Source: an uncultured Duncaniella sp. (GTDB taxonomy: Bacteria; Bacteroidota; Bacteroidia; Bacteroidales; Muribaculaceae). Taken from it: a stretch of DNA of 64,000 nt. The stretch is taken from assembly GCA_910578515.1 (NCBI GenBank), contig CAJTQR010000002.1:310001-374000 (forward strand), read 5' to 3'. Each line of letters begins with the position of its first letter. Position 1 is the stretch's first letter. The notes beneath the pieces are model-generated. The model made no database searches, had not been told where the DNA came from, and worked only from the letters and a program-made list of their open reading frames with translations. Positions 44,293 through 53,716 of this stretch are shown piece by piece. The translations under genes were made by a program, and so were the position numbers.

Positions 44293-44928
44293 TCAATTCG
44301 CCATCTCAACCCCTAATTGATATGCTTTTTGCAAATCTTTAGGGAACTCTATTTCTCTCTGTTTCGCTTTCTCGGCTTCATCAAATACCTCCACTACATA
44401 TTTGGAGTAGTCCGGGAATTGATATGTGTCGTAGGAACACAGCCGTTGAGGGGTTGAGAAGATATGACCTAAGAACATATCCACGTTGTCCATTGCTTTG
44501 ACTGGAGCAAACTCCCTTGTGGTATTCATGGTGTAGATTGTCACAATATCAACTTTCTTCGTTGAGAGCGAACGATATCCTGCCTCGTAAGAGCCCAAAG
44601 AGAAACAGAGTCTTTCAAGAAATGCCTTTGCATTGCTGTTGACTTCCATGAGATATATCGGCGAGGCGACAACAATACAATCCGCGGTCCTTACGACTTC
44701 AAGTACAGGCGTCAGCTCGTCATTTAGAGAGCATTTGCCATATTGCTTGCTCCCTTTGAGCTTACAAGCGAAACAGCTCTGACACCCTTTGAAATTGAGT
44801 TCGTTTAAGAAAACCGTACTTATCTCGTGGTTCGTGGCTGTTGACACAACTCCTTTGTGGAAGGCATCACAGAGCTTGGCTGTGTTGCCATTTCTTCGTG
44901 GGCTACTATTTATGATTACTATTTTCAT
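44293..44928 (-). CDS. Flavodoxin-family NAD(P)H oxidoreductase
   Basis: 211 residues. SSPRRNGNTAKLCDAFHKG forms the FMN phosphate loop; the cysteine pair CQSCFACKLKGSKQYGKC near 50-67 and SPIYLMEVNSNAKAFLERL match iron-sulfur-flavoprotein-like reductases. It lies next to a divergent HxlR regulator (45168) with a minus-strand -7 box (TAATTTTG at 45063-45070) between, so thiol- or quinone-dependent control is likely. Confidence 0.9.
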   Translation of the reverse strand: MKIVIINSSPRRNGNTAKLCDAFHKGVVSTATNHEISTVFLNELNFKGCQSCFACKLKGSKQYGKCSLNDELTPVLEVVRTADCIVVASPIYLMEVNSNAKAFLERLCFSLGSYEAGYRSLSTKKVDIVTIYTMNTTREFAPVKAMDNVDMFLGHIFSTPQRLCSYDTYQFPDYSKYVVEVFDEAEKAKQREIEFPKDLQKAYQLGVEMAN

Positions 44929-45062
44929 TACATTGTTGATTGCTCTCTGATTCGTATATGAATCTCGGCCGTTTTTATTAACTTTGCGGGGAGTCCGGGG
45001 CTCGCACCGGCTTTGCCGGCTTGCGCTCTCGGCTCACTCGCGAATCCATGAAATTTGTAGTG

Positions 45063-45070
45063 CAAAATTA
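45063..45070 (-). promoter_or_regulatory. -7 box of the flavodoxin-family gene
   Basis: TAATTTTG on the minus strand, 135 bases before the gene's ATG; no -33 TTTG at exact spacing. Confidence 0.5.
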
Positions 45071-45167
45071 AGTGGGAACCAGGGCATAAACAATAACTTA
45101 CCGAAAGGTTTGCCCCTAACCTAAAAGTTTGTTTTACTAATTTCCAATCCTTTTCAGCAGACACGAC

Positions 45168-45518
45168 ATGGCAAAAAAATTGGACTACGAATATTGCAAG
45201 GCAGCTCCAGTGCTTGAATGGCTCGGAAACAAATGGGCGCTGGTTGTTCTCATGACGATTTCCGAGAGCGGACCGGTGCGCTTCAACGAACTCTACCGCA
45301 CTATTCCGTCCGTGTCTGAGAAAGTGTTGTCGCAGGTGTTGAAACAACTCACAACCGATGGCATACTTGACCGTCAACTCTACCCGGATGTGCCGCCGCG
45401 TGTCGAATACTCCATCACGGATTTAGGTCGCACCTTGCTCCCTCACGTTCAAGCACTGATTGACTGGGGACGCGAAAATTTCGACCGTATAATGGAAAAT
45501 AGACTGAGTAATGAGTAA
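45168..45518 (+). CDS. HxlR/DUF24-family transcriptional regulator
   Basis: 116 residues. WLGNKWALVVLMTISESGPVRFNELYRTIPSVSEKVLSQVL (split across 18-58) is the HxlR winged helix; Cys10 in EYCKAAP is at the place of the redox-sensing cysteine of this family. Divergent from the flavodoxin-type gene at 44293. An AGGTT-AACCT inverted repeat (about 45108-45124) in the gap is a possible operator. Confidence 0.93.
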   Translation: MAKKLDYEYCKAAPVLEWLGNKWALVVLMTISESGPVRFNELYRTIPSVSEKVLSQVLKQLTTDGILDRQLYPDVPPRVEYSITDLGRTLLPHVQALIDWGRENFDRIMENRLSNE

Positions 45519-45608
45519 GACGTATGACCGACAGTTTATAAATGGATAGGCATAACCATTGCCATCATGCTCATACTGCCTTTTGCAGTAGCCAAACTCA
45601 AGCAATAA
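45511..45608 (+). pseudogene. Possible remnant of a small membrane protein
   Basis: An ATG at 45511 overlapping the HxlR stop opens MSKTYDRQFING, ended by TAG at 45547; another frame continues WIGITIAIMLILPFAVAK to a stop at 45608. One lost or gained base would join them into a 33-residue single-helix peptide. Only weak support. Confidence 0.25.
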
Positions 45609-45634
45609 AACCACCAACAGAAAATCTGCCATAT

Positions 45635-46816
45635 ATGAACACAACTAACAACAGCTTGGCGGAATATTTCAAAATCGTCCGCCAATTCATCAAATGCCAT
45701 GCCGGAGAGGGTGATGCAGTCTCTGCACGGCAAGCTGTCGAAGCAATAACACCTGCTGCCGAACAGGGCGATGTCAATGCTCAGATGCTTCTCGGTAAAT
45801 ACTATTCATGGGGCTACCACAACGAGTGCGACAATCAGAAAGCTATCCATTGGTTTGAAAAGGGAGCGGACAACGGCAATGCCGAAGCCGCCATGCTCAT
45901 CATGGAGATATATCGCAATGATTGCCCTGATGGAATAGACGCCGAACAGCGGAAAGCTTTGATACTGAAATGGCACAGGCGATGGTTCGATATTCTTGCA
46001 GCGAAAGCCGACAAAGGTTCGGCAAATGCAGCCAAGGACTTGATGTGTCAATATGTTGAAGATTGCCCTGAGGACATTACTCCGGACGAAGGAATTGAAA
46101 TCGCCCGCAAGTGGTATGACCGTTGGATTGAGATATTGGCGGCAAAAGCAGCAAAGGGCAACTTGGTGGATAAAATGAACCTTGCAGACATACTTCTGTA
46201 TGCCGAGGGCGTGCCGGAGGTGCTTTTGGATTGCTTCTCCGTTGAAGATGATGAGCGGAGTCTGCGGCAAGCCATAAGACTGTATAAAGACTTAACCGAC
46301 AGCGACTGTGATGACTTCTTTAAGGCAGAAGCATTTTTCAAAATGGGATGCGCATATAGTGATTTGGACCAATGGGAAAAGGCTCTCACCAGTCTTAAAA
46401 GAGCCGCAAAGCTGAATTGCCACGAGGCGTATGCAAAAATAGGTGATGCCTGTCGTTATGGTAATGGCATAGAACAGGATGATGTCCAAGCACGTAAATG
46501 GTATAAGAAAGGAGCGGATGTTGGCGAAATCACAGCGACCTTGAAACTTGCCGAATGCTACAAAAACGGCATTGGCGGCGAACAGGATTATGAAAAGGCG
46601 ATTATTGAATATCAGCATATAGCCGAGCGTGTTAACGACAGGGGTTTCAAGCATCAGGCTACCGCTATCGGAACCGCATTATACGAACTCGGCGACATGT
46701 ATCTCAATGGGCTTGGTGTACAGCCCGACTTGAAAAAGGCAATCCGCTATTTCTCCCTCGCCGCGAAGAAATGCAATAACCATCAGGCTGAATACAAATT
46801 AAACGAATTACATTAG
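45635..46816 (+). CDS. Sel1-repeat protein
   Basis: 393 residues. The ATG at 45635 starts MNTTNNSLAEYFKIV; an in-frame ATG at 45542 has no coding support. At least seven TPR-like Sel1 repeats are visible, with the usual A-x-x-x-L-G-x-x-Y-x-x-G pattern (AQMLLGKYYSWGYHN, AYAKIGDACRYGNG, ALYELGDMYLNGLG). No signal peptide, so cytoplasmic. It shares the opening SARQAVEAITPAAEQG with the Sel1 gene at 47187, so the two are paralogues flanking a DMP19 gene. Confidence 0.88.
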   Translation: MNTTNNSLAEYFKIVRQFIKCHAGEGDAVSARQAVEAITPAAEQGDVNAQMLLGKYYSWGYHNECDNQKAIHWFEKGADNGNAEAAMLIMEIYRNDCPDGIDAEQRKALILKWHRRWFDILAAKADKGSANAAKDLMCQYVEDCPEDITPDEGIEIARKWYDRWIEILAAKAAKGNLVDKMNLADILLYAEGVPEVLLDCFSVEDDERSLRQAIRLYKDLTDSDCDDFFKAEAFFKMGCAYSDLDQWEKALTSLKRAAKLNCHEAYAKIGDACRYGNGIEQDDVQARKWYKKGADVGEITATLKLAECYKNGIGGEQDYEKAIIEYQHIAERVNDRGFKHQATAIGTALYELGDMYLNGLGVQPDLKKAIRYFSLAAKKCNNHQAEYKLNELH

Positions 46817-46820
46817 GACT

Positions 46821-47180
46821 ATGACAGAAAAAGATACTCTTTGGAACAGATTTATTGAAGAAATTTGCGACCGAGATGCGGAGACTCTATCACTGATTCA
46901 GAAGAAAGCGGTGCTCTGCTTTTGGTATGATTCTGAAATGCAAAACGGAGGACATTCCGGCTATCTGGAAAATTATTCTGATACAAACCCGGACGAACTG
47001 GAAGATGCCATCCTGACTGTAGGCAACAAGGAGATTGCCGACAACTATCGCCAGGCAATCACCGTCGGCGAAGAGGATGACTTTGAAGAAACCGACAATG
47101 CCTATTATGATTTCGAGCCATCGCTATGCGACTGTCTTGAGGAATTCGTATGGGAAAACAGGAATGTTATTTTTGATTGA
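46821..47180 (+). CDS. DMP19/DUF4375-family protein
   Basis: 119 residues. VLCFWYDSEMQNGGHSGYLEN is the DMP19 core, and the protein is strongly acidic (many D and E). The Neisseria family founder is a DNA mimic that blocks a repressor; many relatives act as immunity-like or regulatory partners. It is four bases after the first Sel1 gene and six before the second. Confidence 0.86.
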   Translation: MTEKDTLWNRFIEEICDRDAETLSLIQKKAVLCFWYDSEMQNGGHSGYLENYSDTNPDELEDAILTVGNKEIADNYRQAITVGEEDDFEETDNAYYDFEPSLCDCLEEFVWENRNVIFD

Positions 47181-47186
47181 AAATCT

Positions 47187-48320
47187 ATGAACGGCAAGGA
47201 ACTGTCAGAGTATCTTAAAATCATAAAGCAAAGCGTCGCTGATTTTGACGACCCGGAGCAGGCGCGACCGGCTGTCGAAGCAATAACACCGGCGGCTGAA
47301 CAGGGCAATGCAAGGGCTCAATATATGCTTGGCATGTATTACTACACGTTTTATAGCGAGGATTCCTCCCGTTTTCTGCCTTGGATGGAGCGGGCGGCTG
47401 AGTCCGACAACCTGCAAGCTATAAAGTTTCTTGCCGACTATTACCGCTTCATTTGCGATGACATGGAGCAGGAGCAGAGGCAGACATTAGGCAGGAAATG
47501 GCTTTACCGGATGATTGACCTCCTGAAGAAGAAAGCTGACAAAGGCGTGGTGAGCGCAGCAAAATCACTGATGAATCTTTATGTGCACGACCGTCCCTGT
47601 GACATGACTGAAACGGAAGGACGGGAAGCTGCATTGGCATGGCATGAACGCCTGATAGAGATATTGAGGGCGAAAGCTGAAAAGGGAACGGTCAAAGACA
47701 AAAAAAATCTGGCTGACGCATTGTATAACGGTTGTGACGTACCGGAAGAAATTGACAGCAATCTGCCGGACCGGGCAGATGATGCGGTACGGCTCTATGA
47801 GGAGATTTCAGATGAAAAGAAAGACGGGGCTTCGTACTACGATTTAGGTCGGATGTATAGCCGTGAAGTATCCGAAGAAAAAGCCTTTGAATGCTATATG
47901 AAGGCGGCGGAGATGGGCTATACAGAGGCATATTACAATGTGGCAAACGCATATCTCAACGGCGAAGGTGTGGAACGAGATTTTGACAAAGCTTTTGAGT
48001 GGTTCCAAAAGGCAGTCGATAGCGGAGACACTTATGCCAAGTTGAAATTGGCGCAGTGCTACAAACGTGGCGCGGGATGCGAAAGGGACTATGCAGCGGC
48101 TATGGCATTGTATCAGCAGGTAGCCGGCGACAAGAATTTGAGACGGTATTCTTTCGTGGATGAGGCAGAGTATGAACTCGGCAACATGTACCTCAAGGGT
48201 CTTGGTGTTGAGGTCGATTTGCGCAAGGCATACGACTATTTCAAACTCGCCGCTTCCCACGATAACCGCGCCGCCGAAAACGCCCTCAACAACAAGAAAT
48301 TCCGCGACTTCCAAAGATAA
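47187..48320 (+). CDS. Sel1-repeat protein (paralogue)
   Basis: 377 residues, at least seven Sel1 repeats (AQYMLGMYYYTFYS, AYYNVANAYLNGEG, AEYELGNMYLKGLG). Its first 50 residues closely parallel the Sel1 protein at 45635, so a duplication around the DMP19 gene is likely. No signal peptide. A 109-base tail (48321-48429) encodes a further Sel1-like scrap KFDVEKCRESAESGYAPAQC in a different frame, left by decay of another copy. Confidence 0.87.
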   Translation: MNGKELSEYLKIIKQSVADFDDPEQARPAVEAITPAAEQGNARAQYMLGMYYYTFYSEDSSRFLPWMERAAESDNLQAIKFLADYYRFICDDMEQEQRQTLGRKWLYRMIDLLKKKADKGVVSAAKSLMNLYVHDRPCDMTETEGREAALAWHERLIEILRAKAEKGTVKDKKNLADALYNGCDVPEEIDSNLPDRADDAVRLYEEISDEKKDGASYYDLGRMYSREVSEEKAFECYMKAAEMGYTEAYYNVANAYLNGEGVERDFDKAFEWFQKAVDSGDTYAKLKLAQCYKRGAGCERDYAAAMALYQQVAGDKNLRRYSFVDEAEYELGNMYLKGLGVEVDLRKAYDYFKLAASHDNRAAENALNNKKFRDFQR

Positions 48321-48429
48321 GAATAAACTATGGCAAAGCTACAAATGCTCTCCTGATAAATTTGATGTAGAGAAATGCCGTGAATCGGCTGAGTCGGGCT
48401 ATGCCCCGGCGCAGTGTCATCATCAGTGA
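48321..48429 (+). pseudogene. Sel1-repeat fragment
   Basis: Frame encoding KFDVEKCRESAESGYAPAQC to a stop at 48429, without a start or the rest of the repeat array. Probably a decayed third copy. Confidence 0.4.
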
Positions 48430-48466
48430 TTTTGTGATATTGCCTTTAAAATCTGTGGAAAAACAG

Positions 48467-48474
48467 TAATTTTG
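48467..48474 (+). promoter_or_regulatory. -7 box directly before the TPR-HTH gene
   Basis: TAATTTTG, only 9 bases before the ATG at 48484, so a transcript from it would have almost no leader. Confidence 0.4.
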
Positions 48475-48483
48475 CAGTTGGTT

Positions 48484-50127
48484 ATGAAAAACTTGATATT
48501 GATACTGATTTTAGTCGCTGTGGGCATGGTTTCCTGCTCCCGGTCGGCACGACATAGCAAAATTCTTTCGGAGGCTGAGAGTATTGTTTCTGCATATCCT
48601 GACAGCGCACTCGTTATACTGGATGATATTGACCCGAAGGATTTGAAGGATGATTCTCTTAGGGCGTTGTATGCCATTGTTGTTGGCACTGCACATAAGG
48701 AAAGTTACAACTCAATGGTTGCGGATTCTCTGACCGAATTTGCGTTTGAGTATTACAGAGACAAGGATTTCAAGCGCTTTCTGCAAGCCGGGGACTTATA
48801 TGCCATACATCTGTTTTGGCTTGGCGATGGCAACAGGTCACTGAGTCTGCTTGATTCCTTAATCGGACTTCCGAATATTACAACTGACTCAAAGATTGAA
48901 TTGTTGCGCTCGAGAATGGGGGTTGGTGGTCAACTATTCGATGGTAAAAGAAACATCTCGGCTATTCGACAGTTAATGCAACTTGATACTGTTGCCGCTT
49001 CACAACCTGAATACAAGCGCCAATTATACCTGAACTACGCCTATGCCGGTCAAAATGACTCAGCTCTAATATTGCTTGATGAACTTATTGATGAAGCCCG
49101 AAGTAAAAAACTTTCCGAACAGGAATTTGCATATAAATATGAAAAAATTTCTATTCTTGAAGAGGCCGGAAGATATGCTGAAAGTAATGAACTGGCTGAC
49201 TATATAATTGAGAATGCGCCCGAAAATTCAGCATTGCACTTTATTCATTTTAGCAAGGCTCTAAATTATTTGAATTTAAAAGATTTCAAATCGGCGTCAG
49301 CTGAATTGGCTAAAGCTGATAATTATGCAAAAGAAGTATATTCCGAGGAATCCAACTACTACGAAAGTTTTGCCGGTCATATCCGGAATATCTTGACTTT
49401 TCAAAATAATGGAAAGATAAGTCTTATTCGGGTGGCTGAGATTTCCAATCATCAGCGCGACCGCTGGTTCCGTGATGAGAAGACTCGCTATGAACAGAGA
49501 CAGAATGCACTGAAAGCAGAAAATCGGGCATTACTCTTCAAGTCGCAGAGCGAACGTAAGACTTATATCATTGTGATTGTTTCGCTCGTCGCCTTTATCC
49601 TTGTATTGTGTGGAGTTTGGCTCCTACAGAAACGCAAGCGCAGGACAGTTGAGGCTGAGGAACGTGCAGAGACCTTACAACGAATGGTGGATGAACTTCA
49701 GAAACCGTCCGCACCCACCGACAATCAGGAGGCATTGCGTCGGGCGATGCTCCAACAGCTGAATATTATAAAAATGGTAGCCGAGACTCCTACTGAGCAG
49801 AACCGTGAAATGCTCCGCAAAATATCGTCAGTAGACAATGACTCGAATGGAACATTGGTAAACTGGACTAACGTGTATGAGATTGTCGACAATCTTCACT
49901 CGGGATTCTACACGAAGTTGCATGACCGCTATGGTGATACAATCTCCGAAAAGGAGGAGCAAGCCATAGTGCTGTTGGCAGCGGGATTCTCTGCAAAAGA
50001 AATAAGCGTCGTCACCTCCCAATCGGCAGCCTCAGTCTATGTGAGGAAATCGTCGGTGAAAAAGAAACTCGGAGTGCCCGAGAAGGAGGATGTCATAGCT
50101 TTCCTTAGGCAAGAACTCTCCCGTTAA
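48484..50127 (+). CDS. TPR - membrane helix - HTH signalling protein
   Basis: 547 residues. Lipoprotein-like signal (LILVAVGMVSC, Cys about 19), TPR-type helical repeats (about 30-310), one membrane helix (YIIVIVSLVAFILVLCGVWLL, about 360-380) followed by basic KRKRR, a coiled coil (EAEERAETLQRMVDEL), and a LuxR-type HTH at the end (ISEKEEQAIVLLAAGFSAKEISVV, then SAASVYVRKSSVKKKL). Periplasmic TPRs with a cytoplasmic HTH across one helix is a Bacteroidota one-protein signalling plan. The TonB-receptor-like gene 194 bases downstream is the likely target. Confidence 0.85.
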   Translation: MKNLILILILVAVGMVSCSRSARHSKILSEAESIVSAYPDSALVILDDIDPKDLKDDSLRALYAIVVGTAHKESYNSMVADSLTEFAFEYYRDKDFKRFLQAGDLYAIHLFWLGDGNRSLSLLDSLIGLPNITTDSKIELLRSRMGVGGQLFDGKRNISAIRQLMQLDTVAASQPEYKRQLYLNYAYAGQNDSALILLDELIDEARSKKLSEQEFAYKYEKISILEEAGRYAESNELADYIIENAPENSALHFIHFSKALNYLNLKDFKSASAELAKADNYAKEVYSEESNYYESFAGHIRNILTFQNNGKISLIRVAEISNHQRDRWFRDEKTRYEQRQNALKAENRALLFKSQSERKTYIIVIVSLVAFILVLCGVWLLQKRKRRTVEAEERAETLQRMVDELQKPSAPTDNQEALRRAMLQQLNIIKMVAETPTEQNREMLRKISSVDNDSNGTLVNWTNVYEIVDNLHSGFYTKLHDRYGDTISEKEEQAIVLLAAGFSAKEISVVTSQSAASVYVRKSSVKKKLGVPEKEDVIAFLRQELSR

Positions 50128-50221
50128 GACCGTTTTAGACTATATAATGCTAATTTTAGATTTTTAGTAATAATCTTGTCTGATAATCAGTATATTACAT
50201 CTTTAATTTTAGATTTTTACA

Positions 50222-50254
50222 TTTGGCGTTAAGATTGGATTAGGTGTAATTTTG
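50222..50254 (+). promoter_or_regulatory. Promoter of the outer-membrane barrel gene
   Basis: TTTG at 50222-50225, 21 bases, TAATTTTG at 50247-50254; exact consensus match, 67 bases before the ATG. Confidence 0.8.
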
Positions 50255-50321
50255 CGATATCAAAATCGTCCTCGCAGGGACGTTTGTCCCCCAGGCAAGA
50301 AATCAAAAAACATATCGCAAT

Positions 50322-52412
50322 ATGAACGCAAAAATCTTTACCCAAATCGCTCTGATGGTTGTCGCATTTGTAGCTCCTGCCATCGTAAACGCGCAGGAGA
50401 TGGTCGATACCATCGCTGCGCAGGAACTCAACGAGGTTGTTGTTAAGGCTCCCAAGGTTATCCGCAAGGCTGACATGGATGTCTATTATCCCTCGCGAAG
50501 TGCAGTTGAAAACTCCCGCAACGGAATGCAGCTGCTGACCAATCTCATGATTCCGTCTCTCTCCGTGACCGATGCACTCGGTTCCATCCAGGCCGCGGGA
50601 CAATCCGTGCAGCTTCGCATCAACGGACGTGTGGCTACGGTTGACCAGGTTAAGGCACTCCTGCCCGAAACAGTAAAAAGAGTGGAGTGGATGGACAATC
50701 CCGGCTTACGTTACAATGGTGCAAACTATGTGCTCAACTTCATCGTTACCAATCCCACTCTCGGCGGTTCACTCCAGACCGAGGGTCGACAGGCTCTGAA
50801 CATGGCTTGGGGTGACTACTTCGCAGATGCGAAGTTTAATAATGGTCGCTCTCAGATGGAGGTTGGCGCGCAGTTCAAGCTCACAAACAAGGTGAAATCC
50901 TACCGCGACTATAAGGAGACTTTCACATACGCCGATGGCACTTCTCTTACACGCACCGAGACCCCACTCGGAGGAAATATCGACAACACATACGGAAAAT
51001 TGTGGGGCGCGTATAGTTACATCAAACCCGATACCACCGTCTTCTATGTCCAGGCGAGTATAGCCCCTACATTTTCAAACGCCTGGGTTGCCAATGGACA
51101 GCTTTCACTCAGCGACGGCAGCAGTGATATCCTTCTTACGGATTCGAATGGCGACAAGGGTATCACACCGAGAGTTTCCGCTTATCTTGAACAGCATTTC
51201 GCCAACCGCCAGACTCTCGTCGTAGATTTCAATGCATCATTCTACAACGGCAAGACTTACTCTGATTATATGGAGCAACTTCCGGGAGCGACCGACTACC
51301 TTACTGATATCCATACCATGATAAAAGACCGCAACCAGGCTTATGCGATAGAGGCGGACTATATCAAGAATTGGAGAAATTCACGTTTTACAGCCGGAGC
51401 CTCATATACAGCCAACCGCAACCGTTCTCAATATGAGAATCTTGGCGTAGAAATCTTTCATCAGCGACAGGATAAGGCTTACTTCTTTGCCGAGTACTTC
51501 CAACGCATCAACAACATAAGCCTCACCGCCGGACTCGGTGCTCAATATACCGACTTCATGTTTAAGGAAACAAACCAAGGTAACCATTCATGGAACCTGC
51601 GTCCACAAGCCACCATAGCCTATACCCTCAATCGGAATCACCGGTTCAGACTGAGTTTCCAGTCATGGCAGTCAACCCCCTCTCTTGCAGAAACAAATGT
51701 AGCACCTCAGCAAATCGACGGTTTTCAATGGCGCATAGGCAATCCCGACTTGAAAACATCCACCTCCTATATGCTGACCCTCCGTTATAATTTCAGTCAG
51801 CCACGTGTTGAAGGTTCTTTCGGTGTACGCGCATTCACAAGCCTCGATGCCATTACTCCATATCTTTATTGGAATGACAACCGGCTCATTACCTCATACG
51901 AAAACAGCAAGGGGTTGCAGAATCTCACATTCTTCCTCTCTCCGCAGGTTGAAATCATCCCCACATGGATGATGGCGAGCGGGCACATTCAGTATCGCAT
52001 GGAACGTATGCGAGGCACCGGTTATAAGCTTTACAACCATAATTGGAGTGGCAATGTCAGCGTCATGCTTACACATTGGGGATTCGAACTTGTGGGTCAA
52101 TATGTCCGGGCCCAGCATGACCTTTGGGGTGAGAAAATAAGCTGGGGAGAGAACCTTTCCATCATCCAACTCGCCTATAACTGGAAAAACTGGCAATTAG
52201 GCGGCGGCGTCATAATGCCGTTTGGCAAATACGACCAAGGCTCTAAGATGCTCAGCAAGTGGAACACCAACGAAAAGCATCAACGCATTGACATGAAAAT
52301 GCCCTACATCAGCGTAAGCTACAACATCCAATGGGGACGCCAGAAACGCAGCGCAAATAAGATTATCAACGCCGACGCCAACACCGACAAATCAACAGCC
52401 GGAGGACGATAA
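50322..52412 (+). CDS. TonB-receptor-like outer-membrane beta-barrel protein
   Basis: 696 residues. Signal peptide (FVAPAIVNAQ), then at once ELNEVVVKAPKVIRKADMDVYYP, the opening of a TonB-type plug (about 35-130), then a barrel with many alternating aromatic strands. No carboxypeptidase-like N-terminal domain, unlike SusC, so it belongs to the OMP_b-brl_3 type. No SusD-like partner is next to it; the ligand is unknown. The neighbouring TPR-HTH gene and its own strong promoter suggest separate induction. Confidence 0.87.
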   Translation: MNAKIFTQIALMVVAFVAPAIVNAQEMVDTIAAQELNEVVVKAPKVIRKADMDVYYPSRSAVENSRNGMQLLTNLMIPSLSVTDALGSIQAAGQSVQLRINGRVATVDQVKALLPETVKRVEWMDNPGLRYNGANYVLNFIVTNPTLGGSLQTEGRQALNMAWGDYFADAKFNNGRSQMEVGAQFKLTNKVKSYRDYKETFTYADGTSLTRTETPLGGNIDNTYGKLWGAYSYIKPDTTVFYVQASIAPTFSNAWVANGQLSLSDGSSDILLTDSNGDKGITPRVSAYLEQHFANRQTLVVDFNASFYNGKTYSDYMEQLPGATDYLTDIHTMIKDRNQAYAIEADYIKNWRNSRFTAGASYTANRNRSQYENLGVEIFHQRQDKAYFFAEYFQRINNISLTAGLGAQYTDFMFKETNQGNHSWNLRPQATIAYTLNRNHRFRLSFQSWQSTPSLAETNVAPQQIDGFQWRIGNPDLKTSTSYMLTLRYNFSQPRVEGSFGVRAFTSLDAITPYLYWNDNRLITSYENSKGLQNLTFFLSPQVEIIPTWMMASGHIQYRMERMRGTGYKLYNHNWSGNVSVMLTHWGFELVGQYVRAQHDLWGEKISWGENLSIIQLAYNWKNWQLGGGVIMPFGKYDQGSKMLSKWNTNEKHQRIDMKMPYISVSYNIQWGRQKRSANKIINADANTDKSTAGGR

Positions 52413-52431
52413 CCCGGAACCCGGAAAAATG

Positions 52432-52476
52432 GAACCGCACCCCAAAAGTTTTTTCTCCAACTTTTGGGGTGCAGTT
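52432..52476 (+). terminator. Terminator after the barrel gene
   Basis: 14-bp perfect stem GCACCCCAAAAGTT / AACTTTTGGGGTGC with GAAC/GTTC outside it and a TTTT loop, 20 bases past the stop. Confidence 0.8.
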
Positions 52477-52514
52477 CGGAGGGTAACCGTTGAGATATTG
52501 CTATAAATCATATG

Positions 52515-53066
52515 TCAGAAATTCAGTGCAAAGCTTAATGCCGGCGTATAATCAATTCTATTTGAAATGGAGGGAGTATTGATAGATGAAACGCCTACAT
52601 TCAGAGCTATTTTTTTAGCTTTATTCCGATAATGATAGGCTGAAATTAGAAGCGGAATACTTGATAGAGTAAGGGCACCTCCGGATATCGTTACAATCGC
52701 ACCTGCTGTTCCGGCTGCTGGAGATGCATCCAATGCAACACCACACAAGAAAAGCCCGACAAGTGTTGCAGGAACGCCTACTCCAAATGCGCTCCAACCA
52801 ACCGCACGAAGTGCTTTATATTTGCCCCATTCCTGTGTATTTTTATAATCGAATGTCATCACTGAATTTGCGGTATTTGCATAACTTGTTAAAGATGATA
52901 CCATCAAAGATTCATCATGTGGATTTGTTGCACTTTCAGCACTTAATTCAGATGTTAATATTGACGTTTCTTGTGAGTTATCAAATGGAATAGAAATATC
53001 GTTCTGTGAGTATGCACAAAGTGAAGTAATAATGATGCTTAATAAAATAAATATATATCGTTTCAT
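52515..53066 (-). CDS. Hypothetical exported membrane protein
   Basis: 183 residues from the ATG at 53066 (MKRYIFILLSIIITSLCAYS), which begins a clear signal peptide; an upstream ATG at 53219 would put 51 odd residues before it. After a polar region (about 25-95), two hydrophobic helices follow (WSAFGVGVPATLVGLFLCGV and AGAIVTISGGALTLSSIPLL), then a basic turn YHYRNKAKK. I do not recognise the family. It may be co-regulated with the two lipoprotein genes upstream on its strand. Confidence 0.65.
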   Translation of the reverse strand: MKRYIFILLSIIITSLCAYSQNDISIPFDNSQETSILTSELSAESATNPHDESLMVSSLTSYANTANSVMTFDYKNTQEWGKYKALRAVGWSAFGVGVPATLVGLFLCGVALDASPAAGTAGAIVTISGGALTLSSIPLLISAYHYRNKAKKIALNVGVSSINTPSISNRIDYTPALSFALNF

Positions 53067-53260
53067 TTTATGTGTGTATTTAATATTGATAGGTGCAAAG
53101 CTACACATAATCAGCATAATAACATAATTACTATGCGTGCTAGGGCATAATTTAACACTATCAATGATATTTTTGCTAAATTTGTTATAATACAGTTGGT
53201 AAGGTCTGAACAAGTGCAAATACTATTGAGACTTACCGCCCTATAACCATCATATTGTGG

Positions 53261-53716
53261 CTATTTTATTTTGCGTGCCTTGAATTTATATCTTCTGCTA
53301 TCTTGTGATGGATAAAGGACCGGGTCTTGAGACGCAGAAGTTACCCATAATTCATTTGGCGTGAGTTTTTCTATCAGCCAATATCCTTCAATATAGCCCG
53401 CCATACAGATTACTGAAAAGTTCTCGGTAGTGAACGTCCATTGGAAATAGCCGATACCATCTTTTTTATCGCTGTCAAGCCATGACCCATTAGCAAACCA
53501 TCCTTTGCCGGAACGTTCAAACCTATATATGTCTGTTTCTGCCTCATACGTTTCCTCTCCAAGACTGCCGTAATCAGCCCACACCATTAGCCATTCTACA
53601 TCTGTGAGCATGGCAACAGTACCTTGTTGCCCCTCATCAAGATAGCCGGATTTTCCTTCACACGATGACAATGTCATCAACATGGACAGTAATAAGGCGG
53701 ATAATATAGTTCTCAT
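53261..53716 (-). CDS. Hypothetical lipoprotein
   Basis: 151 residues. Lipobox LMTLSSC (Cys about 19) after a hydrophobic signal. The body is rich in W, Y and G (VEWLMVWADYGSLG, GKGWFANGSWLDSD), a small beta-type domain resembling lipocalin-like folds, though no family is recognised. Its ATG overlaps the stop of the lipoprotein gene upstream by four bases, so the two are one unit. Confidence 0.75.
   Translation of the reverse strand: MRTILSALLLSMLMTLSSCEGKSGYLDEGQQGTVAMLTDVEWLMVWADYGSLGEETYEAETDIYRFERSGKGWFANGSWLDSDKKDGIGYFQWTFTTENFSVICMAGYIEGYWLIEKLTPNELWVTSASQDPVLYPSQDSRRYKFKARKIK

Noticed and set aside
44928..45377. Minus-strand frame of 149 residues
   Set aside because: It is antisense to the HxlR gene at 45168, and its residues have the unstructured look of a shadow frame.
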